The notes under the pieces are model-generated. The model did not search any database and had not been told where the DNA came from. It worked only from the letters and a program-made list of their open reading frames with translations. Below, one piece after another: positions 24,527 to 33,107 of a stretch of 64,000 nucleotides of DNA. The DNA is from Actinokineospora enzanensis DSM 44649. GTDB lineage: Bacteria; Actinomycetota; Actinomycetes; Mycobacteriales; Pseudonocardiaceae. A program made the position numbers and the translations under genes. Numbering within the stretch: the stretch's first letter is position 1; each line of letters begins with the position of its first letter. The stretch covers positions 146,335-210,334 of the forward strand of contig NZ_KB894403.1 in the NCBI RefSeq assembly GCF_000374445.1. The letters run 5' to 3'.

Positions 24527-26749
24527 CTATGAGCAGTTGTGCGCGGCACTGACCGCCGAACCGACGGTGATGTCGGCCGTGTTTCCGAGCAGACCGGGCA
24601 CGATGATGTGCACGGCGTTCTCGGTCAGCCCGAACTCGGCGTCCGCGACCGGCGACTGCTCGTTGACCACGATCCGCCCGCCGCCGGGCAACGGGATGGT
24701 GCTGTTCGGCGCGGTCGGCACGGCCACCTGGTCGCCGCCGATGGACAGCGTCATGGTCGCCGAACCGGTGGCCCCGGCGCAGGTGCTGGTCGAGGTCGCG
24801 GTCAACCCGTTGATGTCGATCACCGGCAGGCCCGGCAGTCCGATCCGGACATCGTCCACGTGCACCGTGGAGGACATCGTGCCCGGGTTCAGCGTGGTGG
24901 CGACCTGCGGGCACAGCGCGTGCGCGCTGATCACCACGGCATCGATCGACGCCGTGCACGGCGTGCTGGTCCGCGACGCGGTCGCGGTGCGGATCCGCCC
25001 CGTGTCCGGTGTCGGGCCGAGCTTCAGCGGCGCCAGCGGGATGTTCACCGTGGCGGTGAGCCCGGTGGCCTGCCCGGTGTAGTACTGCAACCGGCCCTGC
25101 GCCGAATCATTCGACGGCAGGTAGAACGCGTCGCCCGCGAACGTCGCCCCGACCGGCACCGTCGCGGTGTCGTTCAGCGGCTGGTTCGCCGACGGGATGT
25201 CGCACTGGGCGGCACCGGCGGTGTCCGTGGTCGCGTCACAGGCCTGCTGGGTCGCCCCGTCGCCGAGCGTCAGGTGCACCGTGGCGCCCGCGATGGGAGC
25301 GGTGGTGCGCCCGTTCTCGGCGAGCACGGCCGAGAGCCTGGCGGGCTCGCCGTTGGCGATGTGCTTCGTGCCGGTGTAGGCGAGCTTCGTCGGCTCCTTG
25401 GTGATCGTGAACGGTGCGGTGGTCGAACTGGGGAAGTAGTCCGGCGTGCCCGCGTAGTCGACCCGCACGACTGCCGCGCCGGGCGTGTCGGTGATGGTGA
25501 CCGGGCAGGACGCGTCCCCGGCCGAGTTCACCCCGGCGACGCAGCTGCTCCGACCGAGCGTGAAGGTGACCAGGCCCGCGCCGACGGGCTTGCCCTCGCT
25601 GGTCACCCGGGCCGACAGGTTGACGGAGTCGTGATAGGACGCCGTGCTCGGACCGGTGTAGCCGACACTGGTCGCCTTCCGCACCGGTTCCGTCGGCGGC
25701 TCCTGCGGTCCCGGCTTGAGCAGGCCGTAGAACGGGTAGAACGCCTCTTCCAGCTGGGCCAGGTTGCCGGTCTTCGTGTTCGCGTCCAGGATCGCCTGCT
25801 TGCAGTTGGCGTCCAGGCGCGTGTCGCAGTTCCAGTAGAAGCCCTGTGCGTACGGAACGGTCAGTTTGTACTGTCCACTTTCCAGATCGCGGCAGTCCTT
25901 CGCGCTGCGGTGCCAGTGGAACTGGACGTTGTGCTCGTGGATGCCGTAGTTCGCGTACATGACCTGTCCCTTGGGGACGATCGCGTGGAACGGCGCGGTC
26001 ACGCTGTAGGTCATGTCGTCGGTCACGCCCTCGGTGATCGTCCCCGACGCGGCCACCTTGAACTGCCCCACGGCGAAGTCGGCCCCGACCGTGGCGCTCG
26101 TCGTGGCCTGGACGTGCGTGCCCAGGCCCCTGGTCACCGACCAGTCCCACGGCCCGGCGATGCCTTCCGTGCTCTGCTGCGTGTCCTCGATCTGCGTCCA
26201 GGTGTCGTCCAGGACCTGGTCGACCTTCATCGCCAGCGGGTCGGGATCGCAGACACCGTCGGTCAGGTGCGTGTCCCAGAGCTGCGAGTCCAGACCGAGC
26301 GGCCCGTAGGCGTGCACCGAGTGCGCGTCCACGGCGGTCACGGCCAACAGCGTCTTCCGGTTGCCGACCAGATGGTCGCCACCGCCGCCCCACTCCTGGT
26401 ACGGACTGCCGTTGCAGATCAGGGTGTAGACGTCACCCGCCTCGTTGCTGTCCAGGCACCGTCCGGTCTGGACATTCACCAGCGTGTGGCCGACCGCCTG
26501 CCAGTGCTGGTAGTAGTCCTGGTAGCCACACGGGTTGAGGTAGACGTTTCCGTTGTAGTCACTGTCGAGACAGTTGTGGTACTCACGATCGACAATGGTC
26601 GCGACGACCGCGTCCCCGAGCGCGTTGTTGGTGAAGCCCGCCGCAGCGGCAGGCTGAACAATGGTCAAACACGCCGCGACCGTCAACAGCGCGGCGACGA
26701 TCGCCATGCCTCTGGCGCGGCGTTTCCCCCGATACGAACCCACTACCAT
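24527..26749 (-). CDS. Large secreted multidomain protein (lectin-like N-terminus, Ig-like repeats, choice-of-anchor P-like C-terminus)
   Basis: 740 residues with a Sec signal peptide (basic MVVGSYRGKRRARG, hydrophobic core to ~30, AAAA cleavage region). Residues ~40-160 have two ricin-B/QxW-like units (DYYQHWQAVG, CNGSPYQEWGGG and CLDSN). Residues ~170-300 form a beta-rich block with TSATVGADFAVGQFKVAASGTITEGVTDDM, reminiscent of pore-forming or aerolysin-like folds. Residues ~330-560 hold two Ig-like repeats (YTGPSTASYHDSVNLSARV, YTGTKHIANGEPARLSAVL). The C-terminal ~150 residues match the choice-of-anchor P style (TVHVDDVRIGLPGLPVIDING). ATG 26749 has GGGGGA upstream. A surface or secreted binding or toxin-like role is inferred; no wall-sorting motif is seen. 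Confidence 0.78.
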   Translation of the reverse strand: MVVGSYRGKRRARGMAIVAALLTVAACLTIVQPAAAAGFTNNALGDAVVATIVDREYHNCLDSDYNGNVYLNPCGYQDYYQHWQAVGHTLVNVQTGRCLDSNEAGDVYTLICNGSPYQEWGGGGDHLVGNRKTLLAVTAVDAHSVHAYGPLGLDSQLWDTHLTDGVCDPDPLAMKVDQVLDDTWTQIEDTQQSTEGIAGPWDWSVTRGLGTHVQATTSATVGADFAVGQFKVAASGTITEGVTDDMTYSVTAPFHAIVPKGQVMYANYGIHEHNVQFHWHRSAKDCRDLESGQYKLTVPYAQGFYWNCDTRLDANCKQAILDANTKTGNLAQLEEAFYPFYGLLKPGPQEPPTEPVRKATSVGYTGPSTASYHDSVNLSARVTSEGKPVGAGLVTFTLGRSSCVAGVNSAGDASCPVTITDTPGAAVVRVDYAGTPDYFPSSTTAPFTITKEPTKLAYTGTKHIANGEPARLSAVLAENGRTTAPIAGATVHLTLGDGATQQACDATTDTAGAAQCDIPSANQPLNDTATVPVGATFAGDAFYLPSNDSAQGRLQYYTGQATGLTATVNIPLAPLKLGPTPDTGRIRTATASRTSTPCTASIDAVVISAHALCPQVATTLNPGTMSSTVHVDDVRIGLPGLPVIDINGLTATSTSTCAGATGSATMTLSIGGDQVAVPTAPNSTIPLPGGGRIVVNEQSPVADAEFGLTENAVHIIVPGLLGNTADITVGSAVSAAHNCS

Positions 26750-26962
26750 TCCCCCAAAGGATGGTTGTTCAGCAGGCGCACGGCAACCGGCAATGCACGA
26801 CAACAGATAGAGAGTGATCGCCCCCGTACGCCCCCTGTCCGGATTGGACTCCGGAACCACAAGGCAACGCTCGACATATACTGCGGGTCAACCTGAAGTC
26901 GACTCAATCACTCGAATGGAGTAATTCGACTAAGCTGCCCGAAACAACACACTGGAGGGCCG

Positions 26963-27544
26963 ATGAGCGACGCCGCCCGACCCTGTCGGCGGATCGTGTG
27001 GACCACGGTCGTGGCCGTCGTCATCCTCGCCATCGCCGTCGCCCTGAGCTACCGTCCATGGCTCAGCCCATGGTGGCCTACCAGGCACGAAGCAGCCGAC
27101 CTGCCCACTTCGTGCCCCACGCTTCCGGCCTTGCCGACACCCGGCTTGCCGACCCGACTCACGGCGTCGGATGGCACCGAAGGCGCCAATTGCGCCTGGG
27201 GCACAACCGACGGATTGCCCCTACTCGACGCGCAGTATTCCCTCTGTCGACGAGTGGGAAATCACAGCGCCACCGAACGGGCAAAACACGAAACCGCATC
27301 ACGTGTCACCCGTCCCGCCGCCCCGAACACGTCCCTGACCCTCGGCGCCGACACCCCGGTGCGCGACCTCGGCGACGAGGCCAGGATCAGCGCCCACGGC
27401 AGCCTGGTCATCCTTGTCGCCCGAAAATCCAATGTGGTGCTCACCGTGCATTACTATTCACCGGCCCAGGCAACCGACGACCAAGCCCGAACAATAGCGA
27501 TAAACACCGCCAGAGCACTCCTCGATATCGTTCATATCGACTGA
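26963..27544 (+). CDS. Small membrane-anchored extracytoplasmic protein, unknown function
   Basis: A 193-residue protein with an N-terminal transmembrane helix (VWTTVVAVVILAIAVALSY, residues ~12-31) and an extracytoplasmic domain with three cysteines (SCPTLP, NCAW, LCRR). The layout of SCxxL...CxW...CxxV resembles DUF3558-like domains but is not a firm match. ATG 26963 follows GGAGGG. It is divergent from the large secreted protein gene and may share its regulatory region. Confidence 0.7.
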   Translation: MSDAARPCRRIVWTTVVAVVILAIAVALSYRPWLSPWWPTRHEAADLPTSCPTLPALPTPGLPTRLTASDGTEGANCAWGTTDGLPLLDAQYSLCRRVGNHSATERAKHETASRVTRPAAPNTSLTLGADTPVRDLGDEARISAHGSLVILVARKSNVVLTVHYYSPAQATDDQARTIAINTARALLDIVHID

Positions 27545-27547
27545 CCG

Positions 27548-27740
27548 GCGACATTCGCGGCTGTTGGCCACCGGCGACGAGCGCGTCGTGAACGTCCTGG
27601 ACGTCCGTCGCGTGCAGCCGGATCGCGGCACCGACGCCGGGCTGGGCGGCGGAATCGAGATCGGTGCCGGGAACGACGTCGCGCAGGGCGAACGCGATCG
27701 GCTTCGTCTCGATCCACTCCCTACGCGATGACAACGCCGG
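27548..27740 (-). pseudogene. Remnant of a VOC-family (glyoxalase/bleomycin-resistance) gene
   Basis: Reading the minus strand gives about 60 residues, including FALRDVVPGTDLDSAAQPG then IRLHATDVQDVHDALVAGG, the pattern of the C-terminal half of one VOC domain. No start or complete domain is present upstream, where the frame continues into unrelated sequence, and the 3' side ends near the neighbouring gene's stop. I read it as a decayed fragment. A short expressed ORF cannot be excluded. Confidence 0.42.
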
Positions 27741-27911
27741 CGCATAGCCGATCGAGTCAGGATTGTCCCCGGAGCGGCCCAAGCGTCCTCGCGGTGCCTG
27801 AATGGCGCACGCGGGTAACCCGTATGGCGGATCTTGGCGTGGATCCGCAGTGCGCCGGTGCAATGGTTGCCATCCTGTGCCCCGCGATGGACGGAGTCGG
27901 ATCGGGGACGC

Positions 27912-28307
27912 ATGAATCCGCCTGGCACTAAGCCCGAGGACTACTACCAACTCAACCCGGAGGCGATGCGGGAAGGTATTCGGTTGTATCTCACCCCGGT
28001 GATCGACCAGCTGGGCGGCATCGCCGCCCAGGTCAAGTCGGCGCACGGTGATATCGCCGCAGCACATATCGGTAGCGCGCCCGGGTGGTCCGGCGGCCCC
28101 GGACACGGAGACCTGAAGGCGGCGAGCAGCTCCTTCTTCAACGAAGCCGAGTACCAGCTCCGACAACTGAGCGCCGACCAGGACGAACTGGCGGCCTCAC
28201 TTGCTGAGTACCGCGCGGCATTGGAAGCCCACATCGACTGGGCAGTGCGCACAGACGAGGCCAACGCGGAACAATTCCGCCGCATCGACCGCGAACGGGG
28301 ACGTTGA
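27912..28307 (+). CDS. Esx/WXG100-like helical protein
   Basis: A 131-residue, largely helical protein. It has GWSGGPGHGDLKAASSSFFNEAEYQLRQL, where the W-x-G turn (PGWSGGPG) sits between two helices, and a long C-terminal amphipathic helix (DQDELAASLAEYRAALEAHI). This resembles WXG100-type partners of type VII secretion, though it is longer than the usual 100 residues and has no terminal YxxxD/E. It starts an operon with a larger helical protein 5 bp downstream and a DUF3558 lipoprotein. No ESX secretion genes are in the window. ATG 27912 has GGGGA upstream. Confidence 0.6.
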   Translation: MNPPGTKPEDYYQLNPEAMREGIRLYLTPVIDQLGGIAAQVKSAHGDIAAAHIGSAPGWSGGPGHGDLKAASSSFFNEAEYQLRQLSADQDELAASLAEYRAALEAHIDWAVRTDEANAEQFRRIDRERGR

Positions 28308-28311
28308 CACC

Positions 28312-29373
28312 ATGGTTCTCCCTCCCGGACGCGGCCCACAGCCGGAGTCCTGCGTGGACAGCCGCACCGATCCGGAACTGTCGACCGCCGTGGCCGAGCT
28401 GAGTTCGTGGCTGAACTACCTGCTCGACCCGACCACGAACGACGGCCCAAGGATCTACCGCTCCACCCAGACCATGCGCGAAGCCCCCAACCCGGCGACC
28501 ATCGAGGACGAACGTGCCCACCGCGATCCGTACCTGGACCAGAACCGCGAGTTCGAGACGGTGTCGGCCATCGAGGACTATCGAGACCGCCCCGCCGACC
28601 TGTTCCTGTCGGCCGAGGCAGTCACCGGCATCGACGACGCCACCCTCGACGCGACCTACGCCAAACTCGCCAAGGGCTGCTTCACCTACGCCTCCAGTAG
28701 GCCACCGAGCGTCGAGGTGCCGTACGAAAGGGTGACCTATCCGGAGATGAACTCGGCGCGGAACGACTGGTCCGAGATGCGCAAGCAGTGGAACGACCCA
28801 CGGGATCCATTCGCGGCCTACGCGTTCGAGAACGACTTCATCAGGTACCAGATCTACACCGAGAACTGCTGTTTCGTGGTCGCCGAGTGCCTGGGCAAGT
28901 ATCGAGCGATCTTCAGGAAAGCGGCCGAGGACATCACGGCACTGACCCGCGGCCTCACCGAAAGCTTCCTCAACCACCGCCCGGACGCATCGACCGGTGG
29001 CGGATTCGCCTTCAACTTCACCTCGATCCTGCTCATGGGGATCGGCTCGGTGGCGGCCACGGTGGTCACCCAGGGCATGTCGATGGTCGTGTTCGCCACG
29101 TTGGTCGCCGACGTGATCAAGCAGGCGTCCGTGGAAGGCAACCGGATACCGCTCAACCTCGACCACCACGTCCACCTTCGGGATGTGGTGCGGCAGTACT
29201 CCGACGCCGTGAAAAAGATCGAACAGGACGCCACCGACGCGGTGCGACAACTCATCGACGACATGCGGCACCGCCTACAAGAGCTCCGCGACGGCCGCGA
29301 ATATCGACAGGTCGTCGGCACGACAGAGTTCACCAGAATCGTGCCACACTACCGAAACTACCTTAAGGTGTGA
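28312..29373 (+). CDS. Unknown 353-residue protein paired with the Esx-like gene
   Basis: A 353-residue protein beginning 5 bp after the Esx-like stop. The first two thirds are hydrophilic. Near 235-270 is a glycine-rich hydrophobic stretch (FNFTSILLMGIGSVAATVVTQGMSMVVFATL) that could form a membrane-active hairpin. The C-terminus is a charged helix with possible coiled-coil (VVRQYSDAVKKIEQDATDAVRQL). The layout resembles type VII substrates or pore-forming effectors, but I do not recognise a named family. Cys pair CC in TENCCFVV is notable. Confidence 0.6.
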   Translation: MVLPPGRGPQPESCVDSRTDPELSTAVAELSSWLNYLLDPTTNDGPRIYRSTQTMREAPNPATIEDERAHRDPYLDQNREFETVSAIEDYRDRPADLFLSAEAVTGIDDATLDATYAKLAKGCFTYASSRPPSVEVPYERVTYPEMNSARNDWSEMRKQWNDPRDPFAAYAFENDFIRYQIYTENCCFVVAECLGKYRAIFRKAAEDITALTRGLTESFLNHRPDASTGGGFAFNFTSILLMGIGSVAATVVTQGMSMVVFATLVADVIKQASVEGNRIPLNLDHHVHLRDVVRQYSDAVKKIEQDATDAVRQLIDDMRHRLQELRDGREYRQVVGTTEFTRIVPHYRNYLKV

Positions 29374-29377
29374 TCCG

Positions 29378-29944
29378 ATGCCCTCGCGGGGGACAGGTTT
29401 GCTCTGCGCGGTGTTGTTGCTGACCGCGTGCACTTCTCATACTCGGACACAGGTCACGCAAACGCCATCCCCGACGACGACCGCGACCACCGCACCGCCG
29501 TGGAGTACGTTCGTTGCTGACCCGTGTCTGGGTGTCACCGATCAGCAACGGGTGGAGTTGGAGAGTGAGGGGCTCCACCTCGACGACCGCGACCGCCATA
29601 CGAGCGACCTTGGTAATCCTTGCACGCTGTCGGGCCTGAAAACCGTGCCGATGGTGCAGGTGTGGTTCTGGGGCGGCCGGGGGTTGGACGACCTCCGTGC
29701 CGAACACGAGAAAGGCCGGCTGTCACCTACCCGCTGGCAGCCCACCGAGATCGACGGCGCCGCAGCGATCGTCTACCAAGTAGAGAAGGGCCCAGGCTGG
29801 TGTGACACGGCTGTCGAGCTGGATGCCACCCACTACATCAACACCCGAATCCGCTACAACGACGGAAAGCCCACCCACGACACGTGCGATCAAGCCCAGA
29901 AACTTGCCGCGGCAGTACTGGCTACCGCCCGCGCAGACGGGTAG
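29378..29944 (+). CDS. DUF3558-like lipoprotein
   Basis: 188 residues with a type II signal peptide and lipobox LLTAC at the end of the first ~18 residues, then a Thr/Pro-rich linker (TPSPTTTATTAPP). The domain has the DUF3558 layout: DPCLGVTDQQRVEL, later NPCTLSGL and GWCDTAVEL, with paired Cys. DUF3558 proteins are actinobacterial cell-surface lipoproteins of unknown function. The gene follows its neighbour by 4 bp, so it belongs to the Esx-like operon. Confidence 0.8.
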   Translation: MPSRGTGLLCAVLLLTACTSHTRTQVTQTPSPTTTATTAPPWSTFVADPCLGVTDQQRVELESEGLHLDDRDRHTSDLGNPCTLSGLKTVPMVQVWFWGGRGLDDLRAEHEKGRLSPTRWQPTEIDGAAAIVYQVEKGPGWCDTAVELDATHYINTRIRYNDGKPTHDTCDQAQKLAAAVLATARADG

Positions 29945-30090
29945 CCGGAACCATAGCGTTGCGGATGCAGCTTCCCCGCGAACCTTTGCCCCCGACAGGC
30001 ACGTACGCAGCTCGCCCTGGTCTTCGCCACCGCCACCCACCGCCTGCGGCGCGTCCCCGACCTGGCCGGTAGATGATGGTTTGATCGACC

Positions 30091-30255
30091 CATGATCGAA
30101 GTCCGTCGACTGCGCCCCGACGACCGGCCCGCCTGGGAGACCCTGGCCCGCGCCTACAAAGACTTCTACAACACCACTCGCCAGTCGGTCTACACCCGGA
30201 GTCGTACCCCACGACCCTGGCGGCCGCACCGATCGCGCGTTGACCCGTGCGAGTG
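30091..30255 (+). pseudogene. Truncated GNAT acetyltransferase gene
   Basis: ATG 30091 opens a 54-codon frame starting IEVRRLRPDDRPAWETLARA, followed by YKDFYNTTR, a typical N-terminus of a GNAT N-acetyltransferase. The frame then turns into arginine/proline-rich sequence and stops. The acetyl-CoA-binding motif (R/QxxGxG/A) is absent. A deletion or frameshift has removed the rest. Confidence 0.6.
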
Positions 30256-30481
30256 ATCATCTTTCGGCCTACCCAGGGGACTCGGATGACTCGGGGTGGA
30301 TCGGGTCGTGGCGAATGGGGGTATCCGGGACGCGACCCGGTGAATGATCTTGCCGGGGTTTCCGGTCCGGGATCAGTATCGCCAGTCGAGGCGATGCACC
30401 GGTCCGCCTCGGCCGAGGGGTTCATCCCGCCGCTTCCGCTTGTGGTGCGGCGTCTTCGCTCCGGAAGGGAGTGTCTCCACC

Positions 30482-31354
30482 ATGCCTGAGGAGACTGGGG
30501 ACTACGCGATCGCCAACGGTATCCGCCTCTGGTACCGCGACGAGGGCGACCCGGACGGCGAGCCGCTGGTGCTGATCATGGGGTTGAACTCGCAGCTGAT
30601 CCTGTGGCCGGAGGAGTTCGTCACGGCCCTGGGGGAGCGGGGTTTCCGGGTCATCCGCTTCGACAACCGCGACTGCGGCCTGTCGGAGAAGATCGACATG
30701 CGCGCCCAGGAGGAGGCCACCCTGGCCAGGCCCGCCTACCTGCTGACCGACCTCGCCGCCGACACCGTCGGCCTGCTCGACCACCTGGAGGTCCAGTCCG
30801 CGCACGTCGTCGGCGCGTCGATGGGCGGCATGGTCGCCCAGCTCGTCGCCATCCACCACGCCGAGCGGGTCCGCACCCTGTGCTCGATCATGAGCACCAC
30901 CGGCAACCGTCTGGTCGGCGGCCCGAGCGCGGAGGCCGCCCTGGCCCTGCTGGAGCCCACGCCCCCCGACCGCGACGACGCCATCGAGCACATCGCCAAC
31001 ATCTACCGGATCATCGGCTCGAAGACCCATGCCGAGACCGAGCGCGAACGCCGTCTCCAACTGGCGGCCGCCTCCTACGACCGCTCGTTCCACCCCGCGG
31101 GCGCCCGCCGCCAGTTCACCGCGATCTCCGTGGCCGCCAACCGCACCGCCGACCTGCGCGAGCTGTCCGTACCCACCCAGGTCATCCACGGCGCGGAGGA
31201 CACCCTGATCAACGTCACCGGCGGCCGAGCCACCCACGACGCCATCCCGGACTCGACGTATCTCGAACTGCCCGACATGGGCCACGACCTGCCCGAACCC
31301 CTCTGGCCCCGGCTGATCCAGGCCATCGCGGACAACGCGACCACGAACCGCTGA
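30482..31354 (+). CDS. Alpha/beta-fold hydrolase
   Basis: A 290-residue alpha/beta hydrolase. The nucleophile elbow is GASMGG (Ser near 111), the acid is in HGAEDTLI and the catalytic His is in DMGHDLPEP near the end. The oxyanion-loop side shows VLIMGLNSQLILWP and FDNRDCGLSEK, which place it with esterases of the RdmC/DnrP-like and general alpha/beta hydrolase group. ATG 30482 follows a GGAAGGGAG ribosome site. It stands alone, and its substrate is unknown. The 5' flank to 30255 is non-coding. Confidence 0.85.
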   Translation: MPEETGDYAIANGIRLWYRDEGDPDGEPLVLIMGLNSQLILWPEEFVTALGERGFRVIRFDNRDCGLSEKIDMRAQEEATLARPAYLLTDLAADTVGLLDHLEVQSAHVVGASMGGMVAQLVAIHHAERVRTLCSIMSTTGNRLVGGPSAEAALALLEPTPPDRDDAIEHIANIYRIIGSKTHAETERERRLQLAAASYDRSFHPAGARRQFTAISVAANRTADLRELSVPTQVIHGAEDTLINVTGGRATHDAIPDSTYLELPDMGHDLPEPLWPRLIQAIADNATTNR

Positions 31355-31400
31355 CGTCTCTATCCGCTCGACGGCCTCGCGCTACCGGCGACCCCAAGGG

Positions 31401-31547
31401 CATATCGAGGCGTGGTTCGAGGAGTTCGTGGTGCGGATGTGGTGGATTTCCGCCGACACCACCCCGGTAGTCGAGGTGGCGTGGAGTCGGGAGGAGCGAC
31501 ACCGCAGAGAACTGCTCGACTGGCTGCGCGGCAACGGGCTCGCCTGA
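31401..31547 (+). pseudogene. Short coding-like remnant
   Basis: One plus-strand frame gives about 48 residues ending SREERHRRELLDWLRGNGLA before TGA 31545-31547, with natural-looking composition (EAWFEEFVVRMWWISADTT). There is no convincing start or ribosome site, and the upstream frame is arginine-rich. It may be the 3' remnant of a lost gene or a tiny ORF starting at ATG 31437. I cannot name a family. Confidence 0.22.
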
Positions 31548-31628
31548 TCGACGGGACCGCGCCGCGGCGCCTGCTGTTGTGCGATGAAGTGCTACGCAAG
31601 TCAAGGCTCGATGCCGGATCCACCCCGG

Positions 31629-33107
31629 TCAAGGTATCGGCGAGTCCGTGCCCTCCTCGGCGCAATCCGCTCGCGTGCGGAGGGTGCCCTTGTGCACCTT
31701 CCCGGACGCCGTGCGAGGCAGTTCCCGCACGAAGGTGAAATAGGTAGGCACCTTGTAGCCGGCAAGCCGCTCACGCAGAAAAGCACGCAAGTCCGCGCGC
31801 GTCACCGTGCCGGTACGGGTGTGAACCACGAACGCGTGCCCGGTCTCGCCCCATCGAGTATCGGGAACCCCGATGACCGCCGCGTCGGCGACGTGCGGAT
31901 GGGCGTGCAAGGCATTCTCGACCTCGGCCGGGTACACGTTCTCGCCGCCGGAGATGTACATGTCCGTGCGGCGCCCGATAATCCGGTAGTGCCCATGTGC
32001 GTCCACACAGGCCAGATCCCCCGTGCGGAACCAGCCGTCATCGGTGAAGGCGGCCGCGGTCGCCGTCGGGTCGCGCCAGTAGCCCGGGGTCACGTTGGGT
32101 CCGCTGACCTCGATCTCGCCGGAGTCCGAGAGCCGCACGTCGGTGAAGGCCACCGGCACCCCCGCCGAGCCGACGTGCGCCGCGCTCTGGCTCGCCTCCA
32201 GGAACGTCACGCCCGGCGCGGTCTCGGTCATGCCGTAGCCCTGGCAGAAGACGAGCCCGCGCTCCTGGTAGGCGCGGATCAGCGATTCCGGCACCGGCGC
32301 GCCGCCGCACATCAGCGAACGCAGTGAGGACAGATCGGCGGTGTCCCAGCGAGTGGTGGCGGCCAGCGCGGCGAACATCGTGGCGACGCCGAACATCCAG
32401 GTCACGCGGTGGTGTTCGATCAGGTCCAGGCAGGTCTCGGGGTCGAAGCCGGGGGTGATCAGCGCGGTGCCGCCCTTGAGCAGGGTCGGCAGCAGGGTCT
32501 GGCCGAGCGCGGCGATGTGGAACAGGGGGGCCGAGATCAGGGTGACCTCGTCCGCGGCCACGTCCACGCCCGCCAGCAGGTTGACCGTGTTCCAGATCAG
32601 GTTGGCGTGGCTGAGCATCGCGCCCTTGGGGCGTCCGGTGGTGCCGGAGGTGTAGATGACGAGCGCGATGTCGTCGGAGCGCACCAGCACGTCGACCGGC
32701 TCGCCTTCGCCCGCCAGCCAGGCCTCGTACTCCGGGCCCAGCGTGAGCGTCGTGCGTGAGCGGTCGGGCGGCGGGTGGCCGGGATCGTGGATCAGGACGG
32801 CCGGTTCCGCGTCGTCGAGCTGATAGGACAGTTCGGCCGCGGTCAGCCGACAGTTGAGCGGCACGAAGATCGCCCCGGCCAGGGCGGTTGCGAACAGGGC
32901 CTCCACGAACGCCGGGTGGTTGGGGCCGAGGTAGGCGACCCGGTCGCCGCGCTGTACACCCTCGGCGACCAGTCGGGCCGCCAGCCGGTCGACGCGCCGG
33001 GCCAGTTGGGCGTAGGTGGTCCGGTTGCCCGCGTGCAGCAGGGCGGTGCGGTCCGGGCTCATCATGGCTCGTCGGGCGGGCCACTCGCCGATCGCGTGCA
33101 CGGTCAC
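31629..33107 (-). CDS. Acyl-CoA synthetase (AMP-dependent, long/medium-chain or aromatic acid)
   Basis: A 492-residue ANL-superfamily ligase. Motifs are IYTSGTTGRPKG (near 160), GYGMTETAPG (near 285), GWFRTGDL and YISGGENVYP. The C-terminal lysine is in LPRTASGKVHKG. It should convert a carboxylic acid, ATP and CoA to acyl-CoA. GTG 33107 overlaps the transporter stop (GTGA). It is the last gene of the five-gene operon controlled from the divergent PaaX side and would activate the imported acid. Confidence 0.93.
   Translation of the reverse strand: MTVHAIGEWPARRAMMSPDRTALLHAGNRTTYAQLARRVDRLAARLVAEGVQRGDRVAYLGPNHPAFVEALFATALAGAIFVPLNCRLTAAELSYQLDDAEPAVLIHDPGHPPPDRSRTTLTLGPEYEAWLAGEGEPVDVLVRSDDIALVIYTSGTTGRPKGAMLSHANLIWNTVNLLAGVDVAADEVTLISAPLFHIAALGQTLLPTLLKGGTALITPGFDPETCLDLIEHHRVTWMFGVATMFAALAATTRWDTADLSSLRSLMCGGAPVPESLIRAYQERGLVFCQGYGMTETAPGVTFLEASQSAAHVGSAGVPVAFTDVRLSDSGEIEVSGPNVTPGYWRDPTATAAAFTDDGWFRTGDLACVDAHGHYRIIGRRTDMYISGGENVYPAEVENALHAHPHVADAAVIGVPDTRWGETGHAFVVHTRTGTVTRADLRAFLRERLAGYKVPTYFTFVRELPRTASGKVHKGTLRTRADCAEEGTDSPIP

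Noticed and set aside
27441..28166. 241-codon minus-strand frame over the Esx-like gene as a real gene
   Set aside because: Only its 3' part (VOC-like remnant) looks coding; the rest is antisense to the Esx-like gene.
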